This document shows, in pieces, positions 1-6,461 of a DNA stretch of 9,213 bases (position 1 is the first letter of the stretch; each line of letters starts with the position of its first letter). The translations under genes and the position numbers were made by a program. Source of the stretch: Deltaproteobacteria bacterium (GTDB lineage Bacteria > Desulfobacterota > Desulfobacteria > Desulfobacterales > B30-G6). The stretch lies in NCBI GenBank assembly GCA_019313725.1, contig JAFDAT010000165.1, positions 1,587 through 10,799 on the forward strand, given 5' to 3'. The notes under the pieces are model-generated. The model was given only the letters and a program-made list of their open reading frames with translations, had not been told where the DNA came from and did no database searches.

Positions 1-1
1 G

Positions 2-547
2 ACCGAGGAAGCGCGCGAAGAAAAGCTGAATGCCCATGCCCGGCAGGTGGCCGCCCATATCAAAAAGTTGGCCCAGAAAGCCTACTGGGCTCAATTCGAA
101 GCGACACCCGAGTTTGTGGTCCTTTTTATTCCCGGTGAAAACTTTTTTGCAGCTGCCCTGGCTCAAAACCCCAAACTCATTGAAAGAGGTGTGAAGGACG
201 GTGTCGTGCTGGCCACGCCAACCACATTGATTTCACTGCTAAAAACCGTTGCTTTCGGTTGGCAGCAGGAAAAAATGACCGAGAATGCGCGCCAGATCAG
301 TGTCCTTGGATCCGAGTTGTTTGAACGGCTTGCGACCATGGGCCGCCATATCAACACCCTGGGCCGCGACATCGAGCGCAGTGTTAAAACCTACAACCAG
401 GTCGTGGGGTCGCTGGAGCGTCGTGTTTTTACTTCGGCCCGTAAATTCAAAGACCTGGGGGTGTCTCCCGGGAATGAAAACGCCGCTGTAACGCTAAACA
501 CGGTTGAATCCAAAACCCGAAGTATCAAACTGGACAAAGATCAATGA
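2..547 (+). CDS. rmuC: RmuC family DNA recombination protein, 3' part
   Basis: This is the C-terminal 181 residues of an RmuC family protein, open to the left edge of the window, so the true start lies outside. RmuC proteins limit inversions and rearrangements at short repeats. They have an N-terminal membrane anchor and coiled coil followed by a nuclease-like core. Only the core end and C-terminal tail are visible. Family hallmarks seen are the FIPGENFFAAAL stretch, the segment VVLATPTTLISLLKTVAFGW and the tail motif YNQVVGSLERRVFTSARKF. The last visible region is basic and helical, as usual for the family. The stop codon overlaps the mltA start (ATGA), which suggests co-transcription and coupled translation. 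The family call is firm. The cellular role is inferred from homologues. Confidence 0.93.
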   Translation, partial: TEEAREEKLNAHARQVAAHIKKLAQKAYWAQFEATPEFVVLFIPGENFFAAALAQNPKLIERGVKDGVVLATPTTLISLLKTVAFGWQQEKMTENARQISVLGSELFERLATMGRHINTLGRDIERSVKTYNQVVGSLERRVFTSARKFKDLGVSPGNENAAVTLNTVESKTRSIKLDKDQ

Positions 548-1764
548 CACCTGCACGTACAGCCATCGGAACCACCGGCCTTCTGCTTGCCCTGATGTTT
601 TTTCTCCTGGCAGCCGGTTGCAGCCATCTTATCAGGCCTGAAATCACAAAGGAAAATTCGCTTGAAAGGGTCCGTGCCTCAAAGTATCCCCTTTTTGAGG
701 ACAGGCATGACTACACCGACCTCATCGCCGGCATCGATGGAAGTCTGTCCTATCTGTCAAGAATCCCCGGTGAAAGAAAATTTTTTTTCGGAAAAGATAT
801 CTACACGGCAGCGCATCTTAAAAAATCACTGCAACATTTCCGGAACCGGATTGACGCAAACCCATCCGGGGAGGCCTTGAATCGATTTATCAAAGATCAC
901 TACATTCTTTACCAGTCCGTGGGCAGTGACGGCAAAGGCCAAATGCTCTTTACCGGCTACTACGAACCCACCATCAGAGGCAGCCTTGTAGAAACCCCGG
1001 CCTGCCGCTACCCTATATATGCCCGGCCGGATGATCTGACCACCATCGATCTGTCGCTTTTCGGACCCGAGTTCAAGGGCAAAAGGATTGTTGGCAGATA
1101 TACCGGCAATGCCATCGTACCCTATTACGAACGCAGTGAGATAGACCATACAGGCGTCCTAGACGACCGTAGCGAAATCCTGGCCTGGGTCGGTGACCCC
1201 ATCGACCTGTTTTTTCTGCAGATACAAGGATCCGGCAAGATAATCATGGAATCGGGTGAATATTTAAACGTCCACTATCACATGGTCAATGGTCATCCCT
1301 ATCGCAGCATCGGCAGAATGCTGATCGATGAGGATAAGATCGCCAGGGAAGAGATGTCGATGCAGAAAATTCGATCCTACCTCAATGCACACCCCGACGA
1401 AGTGGAACGGGTGCTCAATTACAACCCGAGTTATGTTTTTTTTAAACTGGAAGCGGAAGGTCCCATCGGATACATCCAGGTCAAACTGACACCCATGCGC
1501 TCCATTGCGCTGGACCGGAAAATCTTCCCGCCGGCAGCCCTGGCCTATATTGAAACCCAACAACCGGAACTCGATCATTACAATGAAATCTATCAATGGG
1601 AAGACCTGGGCGCATTCGTGCTCAACCAGGACACCGGCGGCGCCATCAAGGGTCCCGGCAGGGCAGATCTATTCTGGGGCAACGGCGCATACGCTGAAAT
1701 GGCTGCCGGTCACATGCAGCACCCCGGAAAACTCTATTTTCTGGTGCTGAACCCTGATTTATAA
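544..1764 (+). CDS. mltA: Membrane-bound lytic murein transglycosylase A
   Basis: This 406-residue lipoprotein cleaves the MurNAc-GlcNAc bond of peptidoglycan to leave 1,6-anhydroMurNAc ends. It should act in the periplasm, anchored to the outer membrane. The first 25 residues form a hydrophobic signal ending in the lipobox LAAGC, with Cys26 as the lipidation site and Ser at +2, consistent with outer-membrane sorting. The MltA core carries GYYEP at residues 138-142 and DPIDLFFLQIQGSG-type sequence in the middle. The C-terminal 3D domain has DTGGAIKGPGRAD at 363-375, followed by the WGNG turn. By family knowledge an aspartate in this 3D region is the catalytic acid; Asp375 is the likely equivalent of E. 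coli Asp308, an alignment I made by eye. The ATG overlaps the rmuC stop by 4 bases and has only a weak ribosome binding site, so translational coupling is likely. Confidence 0.95.
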   Translation: MTPARTAIGTTGLLLALMFFLLAAGCSHLIRPEITKENSLERVRASKYPLFEDRHDYTDLIAGIDGSLSYLSRIPGERKFFFGKDIYTAAHLKKSLQHFRNRIDANPSGEALNRFIKDHYILYQSVGSDGKGQMLFTGYYEPTIRGSLVETPACRYPIYARPDDLTTIDLSLFGPEFKGKRIVGRYTGNAIVPYYERSEIDHTGVLDDRSEILAWVGDPIDLFFLQIQGSGKIIMESGEYLNVHYHMVNGHPYRSIGRMLIDEDKIAREEMSMQKIRSYLNAHPDEVERVLNYNPSYVFFKLEAEGPIGYIQVKLTPMRSIALDRKIFPPAALAYIETQQPELDHYNEIYQWEDLGAFVLNQDTGGAIKGPGRADLFWGNGAYAEMAAGHMQHPGKLYFLVLNPDL

Positions 1765-1780
1765 TATATTGACAGGATCA

Positions 1781-1812
1781 TGAAATATAATGTATTTCAA
1801 ATTTGATTTTTT
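1781..1812 (+). terminator. Weak AT-rich hairpin after mltA
   Basis: A perfect 7-bp inverted repeat, TGAAATA (1781-1787) and TATTTCA (1793-1799) with a 5-base loop, lies 17 bases after the mltA stop. It is followed by a T-rich stretch that includes six Ts at 1807-1812. It could be a weak terminator for rmuC-mltA, but the stem has almost no GC. The same dyad could instead be a protein binding site ahead of the tat genes. Confidence 0.3.
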
Positions 1813-1847
1813 CCTGAATAATAGGCCCGCCGGATGTTATTGGATCT

Positions 1848-1873
1848 CCTGTTGTTAGCTAACGGGTAACAGG
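1848..1873 (+). repeat. Nested inverted repeat upstream of tatB
   Basis: CCTGTT (1848-1853) and AACAGG (1868-1873) form an outer inverted repeat. They enclose a perfect 10-base palindrome, GTTAGCTAAC (1854-1863). The element lies 40 bases before the tatB start in the only sizeable gap of the left gene set. It could be an operator or a leader RNA structure; I see no T-tract that would make it a terminator. Confidence 0.4.
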
Positions 1874-1912
1874 GTGAAGGGAAATTAAAAATTCAACGTT
1901 AAGGAGCTGACT

Positions 1913-2386
1913 ATGTTCGGTATCGGAATGCCGGAAATGATTTTAATTTTAGCGGTGGCGCTGATTGTTATCGGCCCCAAAAAACTGCCCGACCTTGCCA
2001 AGTCCCTCGGACGTGCCATGGGAGAGTTCAAGAAAGCCACCAGTGACCTCAAGGAGTCCATGGAAGCAGACACGGGACTGTCCGAGGTCAAGGAAACCAT
2101 TAATGACATCAACAAGGACATGAAACAGTCCCTCAGTTTTGACAATATTGAAGATTACGAGCCTAAGCCCGCTTCAACAGAAGATGATGCCCAGAACCCG
2201 GCGGATGCCGGAGAATTCAAAGAAAGAAAGAGCTCTCCTGAAGCTATGGACGATTTGAAAACCGAGTTTGATGAAATGAACACCGCGAGCGATGGCGAAT
2301 CCCCTTCTGGAGGAACCGATCAAACCGACAGCGACCCAACCCAGGACCCTACAGAAGAGGAAAAAACGCACGATGAAAAAGGATGA
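1913..2386 (+). CDS. tatB: Twin-arginine translocase subunit, TatB-like (TatA/TatB family)
   Basis: This 157-residue protein belongs to the TatA/TatB family of the Sec-independent export system in the inner membrane. The protein starts MFGIGMPEM, followed by one membrane helix (about residues 6-20), then the GPKKLP hinge at 21-26 and a basic amphipathic helix (about 27-45). Glu8 in the helix start and a long tail are TatB features; TatA usually has a Gln or similar at this place and is shorter. The tail after residue 75 is rich in Asp, Glu, Ser and Pro and looks disordered. The start is well supported by AAGGAG at 1901-1906, six bases before the ATG. It overlaps tatC by 14 bases. No separate tatA is present in this window, so it could also act as a combined TatA/B. 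Such a system is needed to export folded, cofactor-bearing redox enzymes. Confidence 0.9.
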   Translation: MFGIGMPEMILILAVALIVIGPKKLPDLAKSLGRAMGEFKKATSDLKESMEADTGLSEVKETINDINKDMKQSLSFDNIEDYEPKPASTEDDAQNPADAGEFKERKSSPEAMDDLKTEFDEMNTASDGESPSGGTDQTDSDPTQDPTEEEKTHDEKG

Positions 2387-3134
2387 AAAGCTCCCTTTTA
2401 CCATACACCTGGAAGAACTGAGACGCCGGCTCATCACCAGCTTCATTGCTGTGGGCATCGGTTTTGCGGGCTCATATGCTTTTAAGGAAAAACTGTTCGA
2501 CATTCTCACCGCCCCGCTCATTGCGGTGATGAAGCCCGGCGAAACGCTCATTTACACCAATCTCCCGGAAGCGTTTTTCACCTTTTTGAAGTCAGCGCTG
2601 ATATCGGGCCTCATGCTGGCGTCCCCTGTAATTATCTACCAGTTCTGGATGTTCGTCGCCCCGGGTCTCTATCAAAAAGAGAAACGCATGCTGATTCCGG
2701 TGGTTATTCTTTCCACCCTATTTTTTGTGGGCGGCTCACTGTTCGGATATTTCATTGTTTTTCCTTTCGGGTTCAAATTTTTTCTTGGGTTTGCCTCGGA
2801 AACCATCCGACCGCTGCCTTCCATGAAGGAATACCTCAGTTTTTCGTCTAAGCTTCTTTTGGCCTTCGGCCTGGTATTCGAACTTCCCCTGGTCCTCACC
2901 TTTTTGGCAAAACTGGGGATTGTATCCGTCGAATTTTTAAAGAAAAATCGAAAATATGCCCTGCTTCTGTTTTTTGCCGGAGCGGCCATTCTAACCCCGC
3001 CGGACGTTGTCACCCAGGTCATGATGGCCCTGCCCATGATGCTTCTTTACGAAGTCAGTATCGTTGGTGCCAAAATCTTCGGTAAAAAGAAAGTTGATCC
3101 GGAACCGGAGGCCGAGGAGCCTGAGACAGAGTAA
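2373..3134 (+). CDS. tatC: Twin-arginine translocase subunit TatC
   Basis: This is a 253-residue polytopic inner-membrane protein that recognises twin-arginine signal peptides and forms the core of the Tat translocase. I chose the ATG at 2373 because the protein then begins MKKDEKLPFTIHLEELRRRL, the normal TatC N-terminus. An ATG at 2292 in the same frame would add 27 residues inside tatB that look unlike TatC. With this start the key residues fall at the same numbers as in E. coli, as I recall them: Glu15 and Arg17 in HLEELR, Glu103 after PGLY, Glu170 in FELP and Asp211 in TPPD. Six hydrophobic segments are visible. The C-terminus is a short charged tail (KKKVDPEPEAEEPETE). A purine-rich GAAGAGG at 2354-2360 is a weak, rather distant ribosome site, and the 14-base overlap with tatB suggests coupling. 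Confidence 0.96.
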   Translation: MKKDEKLPFTIHLEELRRRLITSFIAVGIGFAGSYAFKEKLFDILTAPLIAVMKPGETLIYTNLPEAFFTFLKSALISGLMLASPVIIYQFWMFVAPGLYQKEKRMLIPVVILSTLFFVGGSLFGYFIVFPFGFKFFLGFASETIRPLPSMKEYLSFSSKLLLAFGLVFELPLVLTFLAKLGIVSVEFLKKNRKYALLLFFAGAAILTPPDVVTQVMMALPMMLLYEVSIVGAKIFGKKKVDPEPEAEEPETE

Positions 3135-3141
3135 ACCATAG

Positions 3142-3161
3142 GGCAAAGATAGGGCTTTGCC
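3142..3161 (+). other. Hairpin after tatC
   Basis: GGCAAAG (3142-3148) pairs perfectly with CTTTGCC (3155-3161) around a 6-base loop, 7 bases after the tatC stop. No T-tract follows, so it is not a standard terminator. It may protect the 3' end of the tat message or only slow transcription. Its right arm ends one base before the -35 box of the next promoter. Confidence 0.35.
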
Positions 3162-3162
3162 A

Positions 3163-3189
3163 TTGACACCTGAGAGGAGAGTTGATAAT
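3163..3189 (+). promoter_or_regulatory. Candidate sigma70 promoter of the cytochrome gene
   Basis: A perfect -35 hexamer TTGACA lies at 3163-3168 and GATAAT (five of six matches to the -10 consensus) at 3184-3189, with a short 15-base spacer. A 17-base spacing would place TAATTA at 3186-3191. The start of transcription would be near 3196, giving a leader of about 65 bases. It is the only good hexamer pair between tatC and the cytochrome gene, and suggests the cytochrome has its own transcript. Confidence 0.5.
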
Positions 3190-3197
3190 TATTGCCA
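3183..3197 (+). promoter_or_regulatory. Fur-box-like dyad over the -10 region
   Basis: The sequence TGATAAT-T-ATTGCCA matches the classical 7-1-7 Fur consensus TGATAATnATTATCA at 12 of 14 defined positions. It overlaps the proposed -10 hexamer, where a repressor would block transcription. The region is AT-rich, so chance similarity is possible. Iron control of a four-haem protein would make sense but is inference. Confidence 0.3.
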
Positions 3198-3260
3198 AAA
3201 TAAATAGGCGCATGTAGACATACTAAATAATGACCGTTAGAAAGGAGGCACAGGGACGCT

Positions 3261-3734
3261 ATGTTGAAAAAGGGCTTACTTATAGCAGCAGTTGTCGCTT
3301 TCATCGTCACCGGATCCATCGGGGGGCTTCAGGCCGGCACCGATGTGGCTGACACTTTAATGATGAAAAACGACTATCCCCATAAAAAGAGTATTGTAAC
3401 ATTCACGCACAAAAAACACAGTGAAGAATATGGAACCAAATGCGGAGATTGTCATCACGATGCTGACAATAAACCGCTGAACGACCTGAAAATGGGTGAC
3501 GATGTACAAAAATGCATTGAATGCCACAAAAAACCCGGCGAGGTGCCCAAAGAACTGAAAAAAGAATGGAAGGACAAAAAGGTTAAAAAGAAAGAAAAGG
3601 ATCGTTTGTCCCGGGAATTCCACGCCGAGGCCCTCCACGACAACTGCCGGGATTGCCATAAAAAACACAACAAGAAAACCAAGACCAAGGATGCACCCAC
3701 CACGTGCGCCAAATGTCATCCCAAAAAAGAATAA
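3261..3734 (+). CDS. Four-haem periplasmic cytochrome, cytochrome c3 family (class III)
   Basis: This is a 157-residue periplasmic electron carrier. A Sec signal peptide covers about residues 1-25 (LKK, then a hydrophobic core, then cleavage near LQA-G). Four CxxCH haem sites are visible: C61-H65, C85-H89, C129-H133 and C149-H153. Candidate sixth ligands follow the c3 pattern: H50 and H53 (spaced like the H22/H25 pair of Desulfovibrio c3), H66 directly after the first haem site, and H121 or H126 before the third. In Desulfovibrio TpI c3, haems 2 and 4 use CxxxxCH; here all four are CxxCH. A very lysine-rich stretch at about 96-115 makes the protein basic and somewhat longer than TpI c3. In sulfate reducers such proteins take electrons from periplasmic hydrogenases or formate dehydrogenases and pass them to membrane complexes. 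AAAGGAGG at 3241-3248 is a strong ribosome site set 12 bases before the ATG. Confidence 0.92.
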   Translation: MLKKGLLIAAVVAFIVTGSIGGLQAGTDVADTLMMKNDYPHKKSIVTFTHKKHSEEYGTKCGDCHHDADNKPLNDLKMGDDVQKCIECHKKPGEVPKELKKEWKDKKVKKKEKDRLSREFHAEALHDNCRDCHKKHNKKTKTKDAPTTCAKCHPKKE

Positions 3735-3737
3735 TCC

Positions 3738-3784
3738 CAAAAAGAAAATGCCCGCATGATTTTCATGCGGGCATTTTCTTTTTG
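3738..3784. terminator. Perfect 22-bp bidirectional terminator hairpin
   Basis: Bases 3738-3759 pair without mismatch with 3763-3784 around a TTT loop (3760-3762). The GC-rich core, ATGCCCGCATGA, is flanked by an A-rich arm on the left and the matching T-rich arm on the right, so either direction of transcription ends the stem in a U-rich run. It sits between the + strand cytochrome gene (stop 3734) and the - strand methyltransferase gene (stop at 3809), and should end both transcripts. Confidence 0.93.
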
Positions 3785-3808
3785 TTATTCATGATTGCTT
3801 TTCAAATC

Positions 3809-4657
3809 CTAGGGTCGGCTCAAGACCAGCCCGGCCCATTCTTTTTCAATGCCCTCCCAGTAAACCGCCATCCCATGCTTTTCTGAAACTTTTTGCAGTG
3901 GCTTAATTTCCTTGGTTTTTATACCGGACAAAATGAGAAAGCCGTTGGTGTCCATCAAATCAACCATCCGTCTGAAATAGGCTTTCAGGGTTGGAAGGCG
4001 CAGGTTGGCAATGACTGAAAAAAAAATGCCTTGAATGGAATCAAGCGAATCGTCTGAGATTTCTATCTTTTTACATAGCTTGTTCAGCCTCACATTTTCC
4101 AAGGCCTCCACCCGGGCACAGGGATCGATATCGATACCAACACCGCTGTCAAAACCCAATTTAATGGCCGCAATCGCCAGCACCCCCGAACCGGTCCCGA
4201 TATCCAGAATCTGTCTGTTTTCACTGTTTATGCAGTGTGGATTGCCTTTGCACACCATTTCCAACGCTTGCAAAGAGAGACGGGTGGTGGGATGGACGCC
4301 TGTGCCAAAGGCAGCCCCTGCTTTTATATTGATAACAACATCTTGCGGTAGTGCTTGATAGTTACATGCGGGCGGCTTTAATATCATCGCATCGGCAATA
4401 CGAACCGGTTTTTCAAAAGAGAGCTCCAAAAAGGAATTGCCGAACTGATAGGTATAAACGAGCGCCTTCTGCAGAACAAGACGCTTTATGGCTGATTTGA
4501 ACTGACCGCACTGCAGCGGCCGTGTTTCCAGTACCCGCTGTTTCAGTTCAAGCGGGGTCATGCGCCGGGGTGCGTTTGTCACGACCCCGAGAATGTATGC
4601 ATCAAGCTTTGGATCGGAGGGTACCGAATCGGTTCTCATTTGTAATGACGGGCTCAC
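3809..4657 (-). CDS. PrmA-like SAM-dependent methyltransferase in the dsr operon
   Basis: This 282-residue protein has a class I SAM-binding fold close to ribosomal protein L11 methyltransferase (PrmA). The PrmA signature GAAFGTGVHPTT is at 114-125. SAM motif I is LDIGTGSGVL at 151-160, and the acidic end of strand 2 is GIDIDP at 174-179. A substrate-side motif IANLRLPTL is at 216-224, where PrmA usually has a form like NILA. The N-terminal 90 residues, by contrast, do not look like the L11-docking domain. They contain a stretch (about 20-75) with the helix pattern of a winged-helix fold, which I infer only by eye. The GTG start overlaps the dsrN stop (GTGA) without a clear ribosome site, so translation is probably coupled; an ATG six codons in (4639) is an alternative. 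It is the last gene before the terminator. The target is unknown: L11, a Dsr protein or a cofactor are all possible. Confidence 0.8.
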   Translation of the reverse strand: MSPSLQMRTDSVPSDPKLDAYILGVVTNAPRRMTPLELKQRVLETRPLQCGQFKSAIKRLVLQKALVYTYQFGNSFLELSFEKPVRIADAMILKPPACNYQALPQDVVINIKAGAAFGTGVHPTTRLSLQALEMVCKGNPHCINSENRQILDIGTGSGVLAIAAIKLGFDSGVGIDIDPCARVEALENVRLNKLCKKIEISDDSLDSIQGIFFSVIANLRLPTLKAYFRRMVDLMDTNGFLILSGIKTKEIKPLQKVSEKHGMAVYWEGIEKEWAGLVLSRP

Positions 4658-6093
4658 GTTGAATTCAAACTATCTGATTTATCACGGAAAGCCTGCGCCT
4701 TTTTCACCAGAGCGCCTGCCCAGGCAGATGTCCCCAGCGCATGAATGTGGGTATAGGTGGCCAGAACATTTTTGTGGCAGATGCCGTCTTTGCCATCTAT
4801 CAAGCCGACACCGCGCTGCATGCTGAAGGCCAGGCTGTTTTTATCGCCCTTGAACTCGACAGCTTTGGAATAGTGAAATTCATGTCCTTTAATCTGCATC
4901 CCCACCGGGTAAAACGGGTTCTGTCCGGTGACCTTTACAATCGTGTAACCGTGTCCCTGGGGTTTGCGATGGAAGTCAAATACAATGGGGAATACGTTGA
5001 CCATGGGATAGGCTTTTTCATTCAGCAGAAGTGCGGCCCCCAGGTACATCAACCCACCGCACTCGGCGTAGACGGGCAGTCCTTTTTCGACCAGCGATCT
5101 TATCTGCTCGCGATAGGCCTTGCTTTCGGCGAGTTCCCGGGCATGGGTTTCCGGAAACCCCCCACCGATATAAAGTGCATTCACGTCGGGAAGCGTTTCA
5201 TCTTCCAGTGGGCTCGTGAAGACCAGTTCGGCCCCGGCACGGTTGAGCGCTTCCAAATTTTCAGGATAGTAGAACTGAAATGCGGAATCCCGGATGATGC
5301 CCACTCTGGGTCCACGTTCGACTTCATCAGAATTCAGGACGCCGGATACCTTTGTCGTGACCTCAATGGAACTCCGTTCTTTTGCAGGCCGCCCCTGTTG
5401 ACCCGTTGCCGCATGGGCAATATTTTCAATGGCGCCCAGATCCAGATAGGTGGATGCAATTTCAGAAATCGACTGGATGGAATCCATGGCCCAGTCATGC
5501 TCGGGTGTGGGCACCAAACCCATATGCCGTTCCGGAAAACGCTGTTCCTTAAGTTTCGGCACAGCACCCAGCACGGGAATGTTGCAGTAATGCTCGATGC
5601 AGTCTTTGAGATTATTCTGGTGGCGTTTGCCGGCCACCCGATTCAAAATAACCCCGCGGATTTTCACTTCCGGGTCAAAATTTATGCAGCCCAGCACCAC
5701 GGCCGCCATTGTGCGTGTGGTTTTGGTGCCGTCGATGCACAAGATGACCGGCAAGTCCAGCCATTTGGCCAATTCGGCCGTACTGGTTTTGCTTTTGCGG
5801 TCAATACTGTCGTAAAGACCCCGATTCCCTTCGATCACCGCCAGATCGGCGTTTTGGGCAGACCGGTGATACGATTCCAGAATGGTGTCTTTATCTATGA
5901 GGTAGGTATCCAGGTTATAGCAGGGCCGACCAGCCGCCAAAGCCAGCCAGCCGGCGTCGATATAGTCCGGACCTTTTTTGAAGGGAGCAACCGCATAACC
6001 CCGCTTGCATAGTGCGGCTATAATCCCGATGGAGAGTATGGTCTTGCCCGCTCCGCCTCTCACGGCGGCAATAACAACTCCAGGGCTATTCAT
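4654..6093 (-). CDS. dsrN: DsrN, sirohaem amidase (CbiA/CobB-type glutamine amidotransferase)
   Basis: This 479-residue protein is homologous to cobyrinic acid a,c-diamide synthase. Next to dsrABD the likely role is glutamine- and ATP-dependent amidation of sirohaem to the amidated form found in Dsr, the activity attributed to DsrN. The N-terminal ATPase domain has the variant P-loop RGGAGKT (12-18) and PFKKGPDYID (37-46). The C-terminal class I glutaminase domain has the nucleophile Cys345 in YAECGG and the catalytic His in THIHALG (His449 or His451). A linker of about 40 residues near 230-260 is variable. Genome annotation will often call it cbiA; a role in cobalamin synthesis is possible but no other cob genes are here. 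I chose the ATG at 6093. A TTG at 6123 would add 10 residues, and neither start has a strong ribosome site. Its stop overlaps the methyltransferase start by 4 bases. Confidence 0.88.
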   Translation of the reverse strand: MNSPGVVIAAVRGGAGKTILSIGIIAALCKRGYAVAPFKKGPDYIDAGWLALAAGRPCYNLDTYLIDKDTILESYHRSAQNADLAVIEGNRGLYDSIDRKSKTSTAELAKWLDLPVILCIDGTKTTRTMAAVVLGCINFDPEVKIRGVILNRVAGKRHQNNLKDCIEHYCNIPVLGAVPKLKEQRFPERHMGLVPTPEHDWAMDSIQSISEIASTYLDLGAIENIAHAATGQQGRPAKERSSIEVTTKVSGVLNSDEVERGPRVGIIRDSAFQFYYPENLEALNRAGAELVFTSPLEDETLPDVNALYIGGGFPETHARELAESKAYREQIRSLVEKGLPVYAECGGLMYLGAALLLNEKAYPMVNVFPIVFDFHRKPQGHGYTIVKVTGQNPFYPVGMQIKGHEFHYSKAVEFKGDKNSLAFSMQRGVGLIDGKDGICHKNVLATYTHIHALGTSAWAGALVKKAQAFRDKSDSLNST

Positions 6094-6121
6094 GTTTTCT
6101 TGCTGTATGAAATTTGGTTTC

Positions 6122-6143
6122 AAAAAAATTGCCGGGATGCCGG
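6122..6143 (-). terminator. Weak hairpin and T-tract between dsrD and dsrN
   Basis: On the - strand a short CCGG-CATC-CCGG stem-loop (6132-6143) is followed, after three bases, by seven Ts (plus-strand As at 6122-6128). A 4-bp stem is short for a terminator, so at most it reduces read-through into dsrN. The T-run lies at or just upstream of the possible TTG start of dsrN. Confidence 0.22.
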
Positions 6144-6160
6144 TTTAACAGCCGACCTTG

Positions 6161-6400
6161 TTAATCCTCGTCTTCTGCAGCAGCTTGCTTACCGGTACCT
6201 TTGAGTCCATACATTGATGTGCTTCCGCTGGACCAGTATTCCAAAACCTCTTCCGTTATCATCTGAGTAATCAGCTTTTTGGCTGCTCGCGGTTTCATCT
6301 CCAGAATCTTGGCCAGATCATTGAAGTAAAATTTTGATTTTACCTTCTGCTTTTTGGTAAGCTTGGCAACTATCTTCTCTTTTGCCTCTTCGTAATCCAT
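6161..6400 (-). CDS. dsrD: DsrD, small activator of dissimilatory sulfite reductase
   Basis: This 79-residue acidic-tailed protein matches DsrD in size and sequence (about 78 residues in Desulfovibrio). The winged-helix core is visible: an N-terminal helix with YEEAKEKIVAKL, then KSKFYFNDLAKILEMKPRAAKKLITQM as the helix-turn-helix-like part, and the wing EYWSSGSTSMYGLKG. The tail AAAEDED is disordered. DsrD occurs with the reductive type of DsrAB and has been shown to stimulate sulfite reduction by binding the enzyme, in spite of its DNA-binding-like fold. AAGGGG at 6408-6413 lies 7 bases before the ATG. A strong hairpin separates it from dsrB, and dsrN follows after 67 bases. Confidence 0.95.
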   Translation of the reverse strand: MDYEEAKEKIVAKLTKKQKVKSKFYFNDLAKILEMKPRAAKKLITQMITEEVLEYWSSGSTSMYGLKGTGKQAAAEDED

Positions 6401-6420
6401 TGGTTAACCCCTTTGGTGTG

Positions 6421-6453
6421 GAGAAAACAGGGGGCCTGGCAACAGGCCCCCTG
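6421..6453 (-). terminator. GC-rich hairpin with short T-tract between dsrB and dsrD (partial terminator)
   Basis: On the - strand CAGGGGGCCTG pairs perfectly with CAGGCCCCCTG (11 bp, arms 6453-6443 and 6438-6428) around a 4-base TTGC loop. The stem is followed at once by TTTTCTC (6427-6421). It begins 8 bases after the dsrB stop codon. Since dsrD and dsrN follow on the same strand with no evident promoter, it most likely acts as a leaky terminator or an mRNA 3'-end stabiliser that makes dsrAB message more abundant than the downstream part. Confidence 0.75.
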
Positions 6454-6461
6454 CGGGTAAA

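Noticed and set aside
1769..1791. TTGACA (1769-1774) and TATAAT (1786-1791) as a tat promoter
   Set aside because: Both hexamers match consensus perfectly but are only 11 bases apart, too close for sigma70 RNA polymerase. The sequences at the proper distance from either hexamer are poor.
2292..2372. Upstream ATG extending TatC by 27 residues
   Set aside because: The added residues lie inside tatB and do not resemble TatC. The ATG at 2373 gives the normal N-terminus and puts key residues at the same positions as in E. coli.
4741..6012. Long 423-codon open frame on the + strand
   Set aside because: It lies entirely opposite dsrN, has no recognisable motif or ribosome site, and its composition is that of a complementary-strand shadow. 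dsrN has clear catalytic motifs.
4654..6093. Reading the CbiA-type gene as a cobalamin biosynthesis gene
   Set aside because: The protein family fits, but no other cobalamin gene is present and it follows dsrABD directly. The sirohaem amidase role (DsrN) explains the context better.
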